DNA of 64,000 nt, from positions 62,001-126,000 of the forward strand of contig MKUH01000012.1 of NCBI GenBank assembly GCA_001897745.1. The letters are read 5' to 3'. The DNA comes from Candidatus Accumulibacter sp. 66-26. Its GTDB lineage: Bacteria > Pseudomonadota > Gammaproteobacteria > Burkholderiales > Rhodocyclaceae. The notes below the pieces were generated by a model. That model worked only from the letters and a program-made list of their open reading frames with translations. It did not search any database and was not told the origin of the DNA. Positions 53,820 to 62,980 of this stretch are shown piece after piece (position 1 is the first letter of the stretch; every line of letters starts with the position of its first letter). Both the position numbers and the translations under genes were made by a program.

Positions 53820-55381
53820 CCCCGCCGCGGAACCTCCCGCGCGCCGCCGGGGCCGGCGGCGAGACCGAGGTGGATATCGCCCTCCTGCTCGAAGGCACCT
53901 TCCCCTACGTGAGCGGCGGCGTCTCGAGCTGGGTCAACCAGATCATCCGCGCCTTCCCGGAAATCCGCTTCGCCGTCGTCTTCCTCGGCAGCCGCGCCGA
54001 GGACTACGGCAACATCAAGTACGCGCTGCCGGACAACGTCGTCCATTTCGAAACCCACTATCTGTACGACTTCGCCGCGCCGGACCGGAAGCCGGCGCCG
54101 CGCCGCGCCGACGCCTGCGCCTTCGCGCAAGCCGCCGCGCTGCACGACGGCTTCGCCGGCAACCCGGACGACGGCGCCGCGCTCGCCGCCTTCCGCGCCG
54201 TCGCCGGCGAGCTGCTGCCCGGCGGCAAGCTGCCGCTCGCCGACTTCCTGCACAGCGAGGAAGCCTGGGAGGCGATCAGCGAGCGCTACCGCGCCCACTG
54301 CACCGACCCGTCCTTCGTCGACTATTTCTGGACCGCGCGCATCATGCACGCGCCGCTGTGGACGCTGGCCCGCGTCGCGCACGAACTGGTTCCGGCGCGC
54401 GCCTACCACAGCGTGTCGACCGGCTACGCCGGCTTCCTCGGCGCGCTCCTGCACCAGACGACGAAGCGCCCGCTGATCCTCTCCGAACACGGCATCTACA
54501 CCAAGGAACGCAAGATCGACCTGTTCAAGAGCGAGTGGATCCGCGACAACCGCAACGTCTTCCAGCGCGACCCGACCGAGCTGTCGTACTTCCGCCAGAT
54601 GTGGATCCGCTTCTTCGAGTGGATCGGCCGCTTCTGCTACGACGCGGCGGACCCGATCATCGCGCTCTACGAGAACAACCGCCTGCGCCAGATCGCCGAC
54701 GGCGCGCGTGCCGAGCGCACCTTCAACGTGCCGAACGGGATCAGCCTGGCACGCTTCGCGCCGCTGCGCGCGCTGCGCCCGCCGCCGCCGGCCGGACCGC
54801 CGCCGGTGCTCTGCCTGATCGGCCGCGTGGTGCCGATCAAGGACGTGAAGACCTTCATCCGCGCCATGCGCCGGGTGCTCAACCGGATGCCCGACGCCGA
54901 GGGCTGGATCGCCGGCCCCGAGGACGAGGACCCGGGCTACGCCGAGGAATGCCGCAACCTCGCGGAGAGCCTCGGCGTCGCGCACAGCGTCAAGTTCCTC
55001 GGCTTCCAGAAGGTCGAGGAACTGCTGCCGAAGATCGGCCTGACCGTCCTCTCGTCGATCAGCGAGGCGCTGCCGCTCGTCGTCCTCGAAGGCTACGCCG
55101 CCGGCGTGCCGGCCATCTCGACCGACGTCGGCTCGTGCCGCCAGCTGATCGAGGGGCTGGGCGACGAGGACCGGGCGCTCGGCCGCGCCGGCGCGGTGGT
55201 CAACATCGCCGACCCGCAGGCGCTCGCCGACGCCGCCGTCGCGCTGCTCTCCGATCCGGCGGCCTGGCGGGCGGCGAGTGCGGCGGGCGTCGCGCGCGTC
55301 GAGCGCTACTACACCGACGACCTGATGTTCGCACACTACCGCCGCGTCTACGAAAACGCGCTGGCGGCGGAGGACGCCTGA
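53816..55381 (+). CDS. pelF: Pel polymerase glycosyltransferase PelF
   Basis: This 521-residue cytosolic GT4 enzyme (P. aeruginosa 507) polymerizes UDP-activated N-acetylhexosamines into Pel. It begins with the PelF hallmark LLLEGTFPYVSGGVSSWV, has ILSEHGIYTKERKI, NVPNGI and the C-terminal nucleotide-sugar EX7E motif at E417 and E425 (SEALPLVVLE). The first 18 residues are variable. The stop overlaps the pelG ATG by one base. Confidence 0.95.
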   Translation: MTPPRNLPRAAGAGGETEVDIALLLEGTFPYVSGGVSSWVNQIIRAFPEIRFAVVFLGSRAEDYGNIKYALPDNVVHFETHYLYDFAAPDRKPAPRRADACAFAQAAALHDGFAGNPDDGAALAAFRAVAGELLPGGKLPLADFLHSEEAWEAISERYRAHCTDPSFVDYFWTARIMHAPLWTLARVAHELVPARAYHSVSTGYAGFLGALLHQTTKRPLILSEHGIYTKERKIDLFKSEWIRDNRNVFQRDPTELSYFRQMWIRFFEWIGRFCYDAADPIIALYENNRLRQIADGARAERTFNVPNGISLARFAPLRALRPPPPAGPPPVLCLIGRVVPIKDVKTFIRAMRRVLNRMPDAEGWIAGPEDEDPGYAEECRNLAESLGVAHSVKFLGFQKVEELLPKIGLTVLSSISEALPLVVLEGYAAGVPAISTDVGSCRQLIEGLGDEDRALGRAGAVVNIADPQALADAAVALLSDPAAWRAASAAGVARVERYYTDDLMFAHYRRVYENALAAEDA

Positions 55382-56751
55382 TGGCCGGTATCGGTTTCGA
55401 ACTGCGCAAGCTGCTCAGGAAGGACACGCTGGTCGGCCTGCTGCAGGCCTACACCTTCGCCGGCATCATCGGCTCCGGCCCGTGGGTGCTGTCCATCCTC
55501 GGCATCCTGATCATCGGCCTGCTGAGCAGCACGATCGTCGTCCCCTCGTTTCTCGTCACGCAGTTCCAGACCTCGGTCACCTACCTGATCGCCAGCAGCC
55601 TGATCTTCACCGGCGGCCTGCAGCTCGCCTTCACGCGCTTCGTCTCCGACCGCCTGTTCGAGAAGCGCGACGAGCTGGTGATGCCCAACCTCAACGGCCT
55701 GCTCATGCTCGTCGTCCTCGCCGCGGCGCTGTTCGGCATCGCCTGCCTGTTCCTGCTGCTGCCGGGGCAGAGCGTCGTCTACCGCATCCTGATGCTGGCC
55801 GGCTTCGTGCTCATGTGCGCGATCTGGGTGCTCACCATCTTCCTGTCCGGGATGAAGCGCTACAAGGCCATCGTCGGCCTCTTCGCGCTCGGCTACGCCG
55901 TCACCGTCGGCCTCGCCCTGCTCCTGCGCCCCTTCGGCCTCGAAGGGCTGATGGCCGGCTTCGTCGTCGGCCACTGCGTGCTGCTCGCCGGCATGTGGCT
56001 GCTCACCGCGCTCGATTTCCGGCCGCAGCGCCTGATCGCTTTCGACTTCGCCCGGCGCGAAACGATGTACCCGAGCCTGCTGCTCATCGGCCTGCTCTAC
56101 AACCTCGGGATCTGGATCGACAAGTTCATGTTCTGGTATTTCCCGGGCACCTCGGAGCCGATCGTCGGCGCCCTGCGCGCGTCGATCATCTACGACCTGC
56201 CGGTCTTCCTCGCCTACCTCTCGATCATCCCCGGCATGGCCGTCTTCATGGTGCGCATCGAGACCGACTTCGTCGAGTACTACGACAAGTTCTACGACGC
56301 CGTGCGGCGCGGCGGCTCGCTCGAGTACATCGAGGACATGCGCAACGAGATGGTCTACTCGATCAAGCAGGGGCTGGCCGAGATCGGCAAGATCCAGACG
56401 CTCGCCGTGCTCGTCACCTTCGTCGCCGGCCCGAGCCTGCTCAGCGCGCTCGACATCTCCGAGCTGTATCTGCCGCTGCTCTACATCCAGGTCATCGGCG
56501 CCAGCCTGCAGGTCGTCCTGCTCTCGGTGCTCAACGTTTTCTTCTACCTCGACCAGCGGCGCATCATCCTGTTCCTGTGCGCCGAGTTCCTCGTCCTCAA
56601 CGTCGTCCTCACCGCCTTCTCGCTGCACGCCGACGCCGCCTTCTACGGCTACGGCTTCACCACGGCGGTGCTGATCACGCTCGCCACGGCGCTCGCCCTG
56701 CTCGACCGCAAACTCGGCCGCCTCGAGTACGAAACCTTCATGCTGCAATAG
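55381..56751 (+). CDS. pelG: Pel flippase-like membrane protein PelG
   Basis: This 456-residue protein has exactly the P. aeruginosa PelG length. It is a 12-helix MOP/MATE-superfamily membrane protein starting MAGIGFELRKLL, with TFAGIIGSGPWVLSI, SDRLFEKR, and LIGLLYNLGIWIDKFMFW. It forms the inner-membrane transport channel with PelD/PelE. It closes the operon. Confidence 0.95.
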   Translation: MAGIGFELRKLLRKDTLVGLLQAYTFAGIIGSGPWVLSILGILIIGLLSSTIVVPSFLVTQFQTSVTYLIASSLIFTGGLQLAFTRFVSDRLFEKRDELVMPNLNGLLMLVVLAAALFGIACLFLLLPGQSVVYRILMLAGFVLMCAIWVLTIFLSGMKRYKAIVGLFALGYAVTVGLALLLRPFGLEGLMAGFVVGHCVLLAGMWLLTALDFRPQRLIAFDFARRETMYPSLLLIGLLYNLGIWIDKFMFWYFPGTSEPIVGALRASIIYDLPVFLAYLSIIPGMAVFMVRIETDFVEYYDKFYDAVRRGGSLEYIEDMRNEMVYSIKQGLAEIGKIQTLAVLVTFVAGPSLLSALDISELYLPLLYIQVIGASLQVVLLSVLNVFFYLDQRRIILFLCAEFLVLNVVLTAFSLHADAAFYGYGFTTAVLITLATALALLDRKLGRLEYETFMLQ

Positions 56752-56784
56752 GGTCTGACCCGTCCGCACCGATGTTGCGGTGCG
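56751..56784. repeat. Inverted repeats just after pelG
   Basis: GGGTC-T-GACCC (56751-56761) overlaps the last base of the pelG stop. CGCACCG (56765-56771) and CGGTGCG (56778-56784) form a 7-bp stem with a 6-base loop. No T-tract follows, so termination is uncertain. A TAAAAT (56804-56809) further on is a likely -10 for the next gene. Confidence 0.6.
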
Positions 56785-56853
56785 AGATGCCGCCCTTCTG
56801 GGCTAAAATTTCCCCTTTGCCGCATTAGCCGCCCGACCGCCCCTGGATTGCCC

Positions 56854-59800
56854 ATGACCGCCCGCCTGCGCGAAATTCCCTACAACTACACCTCGTTTTC
56901 CGACCGCGAAATCGTCATCCGCCTGCTCGGCGCGGAAAACTGGGCGATTCTCGACGAACTGCGCAGCGAGCGCGTGACCGGCCGCTCGGCGCGCATGCTC
57001 TACGAAGTGCTCGGCGACATCTGGGTCGTGCAGCGCAACCCCTACCTCGAAGACGACCTGCTGGCCAACGGCGAGCGGCGCCGCGCGCTGATCGACGCGC
57101 TGCGCCACCGTCTCGGCGAGGTCGACAAGCGCCGCCAGGGCAACGAGAAGGTGCTCAAGCTGGTCGACGCCGCGCAGATCGCGGTCAATGCCTTCGAGCA
57201 GCGCTTCGAGGACAGCGCCCGGCTGCGCAAGAAGGCGCTCAAGGTACTGGCGCGCCACACGCGCCGCGACAACATCGCCTTCGACGGGCTGGCGCGCGTC
57301 TCGCACGTCACCGACGCCACCGACTGGCGCATCGAATACCCCTTCGTCGTCCTCTACCCGGACACCGAAGAGGAGATCGCCGCGCTCGTGCGCGACTGCA
57401 TCGAGCTCGGCCTGACCATCATCCCGCGCGGCGGCGGCACCGGTTACACCGGCGGCGCCGTGCCGCTGACCCATCTCTCGGCGGTGATCAACACCGAGAA
57501 GCTGATCGACATCGGCCCGGTCGAGGAACTCGTCCTGCCCGGCCACAGCGACGCCTACGCGACGATCCGCACCGGCGCCGGCGTCGTCACCGAGCGCGTC
57601 GCCGAAGCGGCGGCGGCGGCCGGCCGCGTCTTCGCGGTCGACCCGACCTCGGCCAGCGCCTCCTGCGTCGGCGGCAACGTGGCGATGAACGCCGGCGGCA
57701 AGAAGGCCGTGCTGTGGGGCACCGCGCTCGACAACCTGGCCTGGTGGAAGATGGTCGACCCGGACGGCAACTGGCTCGAAGTCGAACGCCTCGACCACAA
57801 TTTCGGCAAGATCCACGAGCAACACACCGTGCGCTTCCGCCTCAAGCGCTTCGATCCGACCGGCAAGAAGCTCTTGTCGGAAGAAGAACTGGCGATGCCC
57901 GGCCAGCACTGCCGCAAGGACGGTCTCGGCAAGGACGTCACCGACAAGTTCCTCGGCGGCGTGCCGGGCGTGCAGAAGGAAGGCACCGACGGCCTGATCG
58001 TCGCCGCGCGCTGGGTGCTGCACAAGATGCCGCCGGTCACGCGCACCGTCTGCCTCGAATTCTTCGGCCAGGTGCGCGAGGCGGTGCCGGCGATCGTCGA
58101 GATCACCGACTACTTCAAGCCGGGCGGCGAGGGCAACGGCGCCGGCGTCCTGCTCGCCGGCCTCGAACACCTCGACGAGCGCTACGTGAACGCCGTCGGC
58201 TACGCGACCAAGGCCAAGCGCCACGGCCGCCCGAAGATGGTGCTGATCGGCGACATCGTCGGCCACGACGAAACCGCCGTGATGAACGCCGCGTCGGCCG
58301 TCATCCGCATGACCAACGCGCGCGGCGCCGAAGGCTTCATCGCCGTCTCGCCCGAACAGCGCAAGAAGTTCTGGCTCGACCGTTCGCGCACCGCCGCCAT
58401 CTCGAAGCACACCAACGCGTTCAAGGTGAACGAGGACGTCGTCATCCCGCTGCCGCGCATGGGCGACTACTGCGACGGCATCGAGCGCATCAACATCGAG
58501 CTGTCGACGCAGAACAAGCTGGCGCTGTGCGACGCGCTCGCCGACTTCCTGCGCGGCGACTCGCAGGACATGCCGCTCGATTCGGGCGACGCCGGCATCG
58601 ACAAGGACGAGCTGATCGGCGACCGCCGCCAGGCCGCGCTCGACTACGTGACGAGCGTGCGCCGCCGCTGGCAGTGGCTGCTCGACCACCTCGACACGCC
58701 GCTCGCCGAGGCCGAAGCGCAGTTCGCCGAATACGGCGTGACGGCCGGCCCGCTCACCAACCGCGCCGGCGAGACGACGCCGCCGACGCTCTTCCACCGC
58801 CTGCAGGACTACTCGGTGCGCACCTCGTGGAAGGGCGAGCTGAAGCCGCGCCTGGCGAAGATCTTCGAGGGCACGGTGTTCCGCCCGATCCTCGAACGGA
58901 TCGAGGCGATCCACACGCAGGTCCTGCGCGGCCGCGTCTTCGTCGCGCTGCACATGCACGCCGGCGACGGCAACGTGCACACCAACATCCCGGTCAACTC
59001 CGACAACTACGAGATGCTGCAGACCGCCAACCGCGCGGTCGACCGCATCATGGCGCTGGCGCGCGCGCTCGACGGCGTGATCTCCGGCGAACACGGCATC
59101 GGCATCACCAAGCTCGACTACCTGACCGACGAAGAGATGGGCGCCTTCTGGGCCTACAAGGCGAAGGTCGACCCGCAGGGCCGCTTCAACCGCGGCAAGC
59201 TGATGCGCGGCAGCGCCGGCGCGGCGCTCGACTACCGCTCGGCCAACCTCGACGACGCCTACACGCCGAGCTTCAACCTGATGGGCCACGAGTCGATCAT
59301 CATGGAGCAGACCGAGATCGGCGAGATTTCGCACGACATCAAGGACTGCCTGCGCTGCGGCAAGTGCAAGCCGGTCTGCTCGACGCACGTGCCGCGCGCC
59401 AACCTGCTCTACTCGCCGCGCAACAAGATCCTCGGCACCTCGCTGCTGATCGAGGCCTTCCTCTACGAGGAGCAGACGCGGCGCGGCGTCTCGCTCGCGC
59501 ACTGGGCCGAGTTCGAGGACGTCGCCGACCACTGCACGGTCTGCCACAAGTGCGAGAAGCCCTGCCCGGTCGACATCGACTTCGGCGACGTCTCGATCAA
59601 GATGCGCAACCTGCTGCGCAACCAGGGCAAGAAGTCCTTCAACCCGGGCAAGGCGGCGGCGATGGCCTTCCTCACCGCGAAGGACCCGGCGACGATCAAG
59701 CTGATCCGCAAGGGCATGATCGAGTGGGGCTACAAGGCGCAGCGCCTCGGCTACCGCGTCGCCAAGTCCTTCGGCCTGATCCAGGGGCAGACCAAGGCGC

Positions 59801-60753
59801 CGCCGGCGACGCTCGGCAAGGCGCCGCTCAAGGCGCAGGTCATCCACTTCATCAACAAGCCGATGCCCGGCGGGCTGCCCAAGCGCACCTCGCGCGCGCT
59901 GCTCGACATCGAGGACGACAAGGTCGTACCGGTGATCCGCGACCCGCAGAAGTTCAAGGAAGAGTCGGACGCCGTCTTCTACTTCCCCGGCTGCGGCTCC
60001 GAGCGCCTCTTCTCGCAGGTCGGCCTGGCCACCCAGGCGATGCTCTACGAGCTCGGCACGGCGACCGTCCTGCCGCCCGGCTACCTGTGCTGCGGCTACC
60101 CGCAGACGGCGGCCGGCGAGGACGCCGCCGGGCAGAAGATCACGACCGACAACCGCGTGCTCTTCCACCGCGTCGCCAACACGCTGAACTACCTCGACAT
60201 CAAGACGGTGATCGTCTCCTGCGGCACCTGCATGGACCAGCTGCAGAAGTACCAGTTCGAGAAGATTTTCCCCGGCTGCCGCCTGCTCGACATCCACGAG
60301 TACCTGATCGAGAAGGGCGTCCGCCTGCACGGCGTCGAGGGCGTGCGCTACATGTACCACGAGCCCTGCCACGCGCCGATGAAGACGATGTCGGGGATCA
60401 AGGTGGCGAACGAACTGATGGGCCAGCCGGTCGACCTGTCCGACCGCTGCTGCGGCGAATCGGGCACCCTCGCCGTGGCGCGTCCCGACGTGTCGACGCA
60501 GGTGCGCTTCCGCAAGCAGGAGGAAATCGAGAAGGGCGCCGCCAAGCTGCGCGCCGACGGCTTCGCCGGCGACCTCAAGGTGCTCACCTCCTGCCCGTCG
60601 TGCCTGCAGGGCCTGTCGCGCTACAACGACGACGGCGGCACGCAGGCCGACTACATCGTCGTCGAAATGGCCAAGTACCTGCTCGGCGCCGACTGGATGG
60701 AGAAGTACGTGCAGAAGGCGAACAATGGCGGCATTGAGCGCGTCCTGCTCTGA
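56854..60753 (+). CDS. Fused FAD-linked oxidase and iron-sulfur oxidoreductase (DUF3683 type)
   Basis: This 1299-residue protein has an N-terminal DUF3683-like part (1-130) and a PCMH FAD-binding domain (about 150-370, [17 protein letters not shown]). An FAD-linked oxidase C-terminal domain (about 400-810) has [15 protein letters not shown] and GEHGIG. Two 4Fe-4S motifs start at residues about 832 ([11 protein letters not shown]) and 894 ([12 protein letters not shown]). Two CCG domains follow ([45 protein letters not shown]). This equals GlcD/D-lactate dehydrogenase fused to a GlcF-like partner. The 2-hydroxy acid substrate is unknown. The ATG at 56854 follows a TTG two codons upstream. Confidence 0.88.
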   Translation: MTARLREIPYNYTSFSDREIVIRLLGAENWAILDELRSERVTGRSARMLYEVLGDIWVVQRNPYLEDDLLANGERRRALIDALRHRLGEVDKRRQGNEKVLKLVDAAQIAVNAFEQRFEDSARLRKKALKVLARHTRRDNIAFDGLARVSHVTDATDWRIEYPFVVLYPDTEEEIAALVRDCIELGLTIIPRGGGTGYTGGAVPLTHLSAVINTEKLIDIGPVEELVLPGHSDAYATIRTGAGVVTERVAEAAAAAGRVFAVDPTSASASCVGGNVAMNAGGKKAVLWGTALDNLAWWKMVDPDGNWLEVERLDHNFGKIHEQHTVRFRLKRFDPTGKKLLSEEELAMPGQHCRKDGLGKDVTDKFLGGVPGVQKEGTDGLIVAARWVLHKMPPVTRTVCLEFFGQVREAVPAIVEITDYFKPGGEGNGAGVLLAGLEHLDERYVNAVGYATKAKRHGRPKMVLIGDIVGHDETAVMNAASAVIRMTNARGAEGFIAVSPEQRKKFWLDRSRTAAISKHTNAFKVNEDVVIPLPRMGDYCDGIERINIELSTQNKLALCDALADFLRGDSQDMPLDSGDAGIDKDELIGDRRQAALDYVTSVRRRWQWLLDHLDTPLAEAEAQFAEYGVTAGPLTNRAGETTPPTLFHRLQDYSVRTSWKGELKPRLAKIFEGTVFRPILERIEAIHTQVLRGRVFVALHMHAGDGNVHTNIPVNSDNYEMLQTANRAVDRIMALARALDGVISGEHGIGITKLDYLTDEEMGAFWAYKAKVDPQGRFNRGKLMRGSAGAALDYRSANLDDAYTPSFNLMGHESIIMEQTEIGEISHDIKDCLRCGKCKPVCSTHVPRANLLYSPRNKILGTSLLIEAFLYEEQTRRGVSLAHWAEFEDVADHCTVCHKCEKPCPVDIDFGDVSIKMRNLLRNQGKKSFNPGKAAAMAFLTAKDPATIKLIRKGMIEWGYKAQRLGYRVAKSFGLIQGQTKAPPATLGKAPLKAQVIHFINKPMPGGLPKRTSRALLDIEDDKVVPVIRDPQKFKEESDAVFYFPGCGSERLFSQVGLATQAMLYELGTATVLPPGYLCCGYPQTAAGEDAAGQKITTDNRVLFHRVANTLNYLDIKTVIVSCGTCMDQLQKYQFEKIFPGCRLLDIHEYLIEKGVRLHGVEGVRYMYHEPCHAPMKTMSGIKVANELMGQPVDLSDRCCGESGTLAVARPDVSTQVRFRKQEEIEKGAAKLRADGFAGDLKVLTSCPSCLQGLSRYNDDGGTQADYIVVEMAKYLLGADWMEKYVQKANNGGIERVLL

Positions 60754-60778
60754 ACGCCGTCCGCTGCCCCGCCAGGAA

Positions 60779-60807
60779 GGCGGCCGCTCCCGCGGCCGCC
60801 TTTTTTT
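60779..60807 (+). terminator. Rho-independent terminator after the FAD/Fe-S gene
   Basis: A 9-bp stem (GGCGGCCGC with GCGGCCGCC, loop TCCC) is followed by seven T residues, 26 bases past the stop. Confidence 0.93.
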
Positions 60808-60924
60808 CCGCCCCGCCGGGGCTTCCGTGACATCTTTCCTTGGTTTTTCCGCGCCGGCGCCGCATCGTCTCTCGACGCGAGGACGAATACGGCACGGCGC
60901 GAGTCGTTTGCGAGGTTTCCTGCC

Positions 60925-61338
60925 ATGAACTGCGAACTCTGTGAATCATCGGGCGGCACGCTCGTCTGGAACGACGCGACATGCCGCGTCGTACAGGTTG
61001 CCGAGCCGGGCTATCCGGGCTTTTGCCGCGTCATCCTCAACCACCACGCGCGCGAAATGACCGACCTTCCGGCCGCCGAGCGCCAACATGTGATGAACGT
61101 CGTCTTCGCCGTGGAAAGCGCCCTGCGCGGCCTTTACCGGCCGGAAAAGATCAATCTGGCGAGCTTCGGCAACATGACGCCGCACGTGCACTGGCACGTG
61201 ATTCCGCGCTGGCCGGACGACCGCCATTTCCCGCAGCCGGTGTGGGGAACGGCGCAGCGGCCGGGCGACGCCGAGCGCCCGGCGGTCAGCGCGGCGCAGC
61301 TGCGCGACGCGGTCGCCGCGGCCCTCGGCAGCGGCTAG
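60925..61338 (+). CDS. HIT-family nucleotide-binding protein
   Basis: This 137-residue histidine-triad protein has the active-site motif TPHVHWHVIPR (His87, His89, His91) and the N-terminal C-x2-C pair MNCELC that may bind zinc. It lacks a second domain, so it is a short HIT/HinT- or diadenosine-hydrolase-like enzyme acting on nucleotide phosphate bonds. The next gene follows after 19 bases. Confidence 0.9.
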   Translation: MNCELCESSGGTLVWNDATCRVVQVAEPGYPGFCRVILNHHAREMTDLPAAERQHVMNVVFAVESALRGLYRPEKINLASFGNMTPHVHWHVIPRWPDDRHFPQPVWGTAQRPGDAERPAVSAAQLRDAVAAALGSG

Positions 61339-61357
61339 CAATGCAAAGGAGAGAGTC

Positions 61358-62974
61358 ATGAGCGCAGTCCTCGTTCCCGACGCCCGATCGGCGTCCCCGC
61401 TGCCCGTTCCGGATCTGCCGAGCGGACTCCGGATTCTCTCCCGCCTGCCGCTCGCCAATCCGCAGGAGGCCGACCTTGAGCTCAACCGCTTCCTCGACGG
61501 CCTGCTGCAGGCGCCGCCCGACGCCGAGGTCTATCTCGACCTGCTGGAGCAGGCGCGCATTCCGCTCTGCTTCGTCGAGGAAGAACGCGCGCGGCGCTAC
61601 ATCAACAAGCCGCTGCCGCTCGCCGCGCCCGAAGCGGCCGTCTTCGATCAGGTCGTCGCCACCTGGCTCAAGGCGGCACGCGCCTACGCGCATTGCGCCC
61701 GGCTCGGAACGACCCGCGACGGCGTCGAGCACGCGCAACGCACCGCGCTGATCCTGCACCGCTGCATCTACTACACCGGGATGGCCATCGTCGAACACCA
61801 CCGGGCGCGCCGCCAGCTGCCGGCGGGCCTGTGGCTGGATCTGCACGGCTACTACGCGAGCGCCGAGGAATGGGGCGTCGCCACGCTCGCCCTGCCCGAC
61901 GCGCTCGACGCGCGCGGACGCGGCACGCACTGCGCGGCGGCCTACGTCAGTCTCCTGCTGTCCGACATGGCCGGCCCCTACGGCCTGACGGTGCACGAAC
62001 AGGGGCTGGTGCGGCGCTGGGCGAGCCACTGGGCGCCGCTGGTCGGCCTGCAGCCGGCGATGCCCGGCGAAGCGCTGCCGCAGTTCGTCGTCGACCTGAT
62101 GCAGGACGCCGGCCTGCGCGCGACGGCGGAATGCCTGCAGACCGAGCACCTGCGCCGCCTCGAGGGCGAGCGTCTGGCACAGCAGCTGGCGCAGGTGCGC
62201 CTGCAGTTGCAGCAGCGGGTGCCGCCGGGGCAGATCGGCCTCGGCGAGGATAGCACCGCCGACCAGTGCCAGCGCCTGCTCGAACATCTCGCCCGGCCCT
62301 GGTCGCAGGTGCGCGCGCCGCGCCGCTTCCGGCGCCACGCCACCTCGGGGCTGGCCCGCGTCTGCACCAGCTTCGAGGCCATGCACTACCGCGTCGCTGG
62401 CACCGAGTTCGCGCAGCCGGAAAACGTCAGCATGTACTCGCGGCAGGAGTTCGACCGTCTGTTCGCCTTCCGCCACATGGTCGACCCGACGCAGCAGCTG
62501 CAGGTCCAGCAGGGGCAGCTCGGTTACGACGTGGATACCTGGGAAGTGGTCAATCAGTCGGCCAACGGCTTCCGCCTGATCCGCAGCGTCGCCGGCCGGA
62601 AGATGGAGCACGGCCAGCTGCTGGCCCTCTGCCCGGGCGACGGCGGCGGCTATCTGCTGGCCCGCGCGACCTGGCTGATGCAGGAGCGGGGCGGCGGGCT
62701 GGTGGCCGGCATCGCCGCGCTGCCCGGCATGCCGCAGGCCGTCGCGGCGCGGCCGCTGGCGCAGCAGGGGGCGCACGCCGAAATGTACGGCCGGGCCTTC
62801 CTGCTCGGCGCCGTGCCGGCGGTCGGCAGCGAGCCGTCGCTGGTCGTGCCGCAGGGCTGGTATCGCGCCGGACGCATCATCGAGATCCACACCGACGTCG
62901 CGCGGCAGGTGAGACTGCTGCACATGCTCGAAGACGGCCCGGATTTCGAACGGGTCAGCTTCGCTCCCATCTGA
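61358..62974 (+). CDS. Uncharacterized protein with C-terminal PilZ-like motifs
   Basis: This 538-residue cytoplasmic protein has a strong SD (AAGGAG). The N-terminal two thirds are helical with no recognized domain (LDGLLQAPPDAEVYLDLLEQARIPLCFVEEE). The C-terminal region has R322-R-F-R-R326 and N399-Q-S-A-N-G404, matching the RxxxR and [D/N]xSxxG motifs of PilZ domains that bind c-di-GMP. Their spacing (about 73 residues) is wider than usual, so a larger or inserted PilZ-like barrel must be assumed. It ends convergently 6 bases from phoR. The proximity to pel is suggestive but not proof of a link. Confidence 0.65.
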   Translation: MSAVLVPDARSASPLPVPDLPSGLRILSRLPLANPQEADLELNRFLDGLLQAPPDAEVYLDLLEQARIPLCFVEEERARRYINKPLPLAAPEAAVFDQVVATWLKAARAYAHCARLGTTRDGVEHAQRTALILHRCIYYTGMAIVEHHRARRQLPAGLWLDLHGYYASAEEWGVATLALPDALDARGRGTHCAAAYVSLLLSDMAGPYGLTVHEQGLVRRWASHWAPLVGLQPAMPGEALPQFVVDLMQDAGLRATAECLQTEHLRRLEGERLAQQLAQVRLQLQQRVPPGQIGLGEDSTADQCQRLLEHLARPWSQVRAPRRFRRHATSGLARVCTSFEAMHYRVAGTEFAQPENVSMYSRQEFDRLFAFRHMVDPTQQLQVQQGQLGYDVDTWEVVNQSANGFRLIRSVAGRKMEHGQLLALCPGDGGGYLLARATWLMQERGGGLVAGIAALPGMPQAVAARPLAQQGAHAEMYGRAFLLGAVPAVGSEPSLVVPQGWYRAGRIIEIHTDVARQVRLLHMLEDGPDFERVSFAPI

Positions 62975-62980
62975 ACGGCG

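Noticed and set aside
56803-60372. A 1189-codon open frame on the minus strand opposite the FAD/Fe-S gene
   Set aside because: The plus strand encodes an unmistakable multi-domain enzyme; the antisense frame is a GC artefact.
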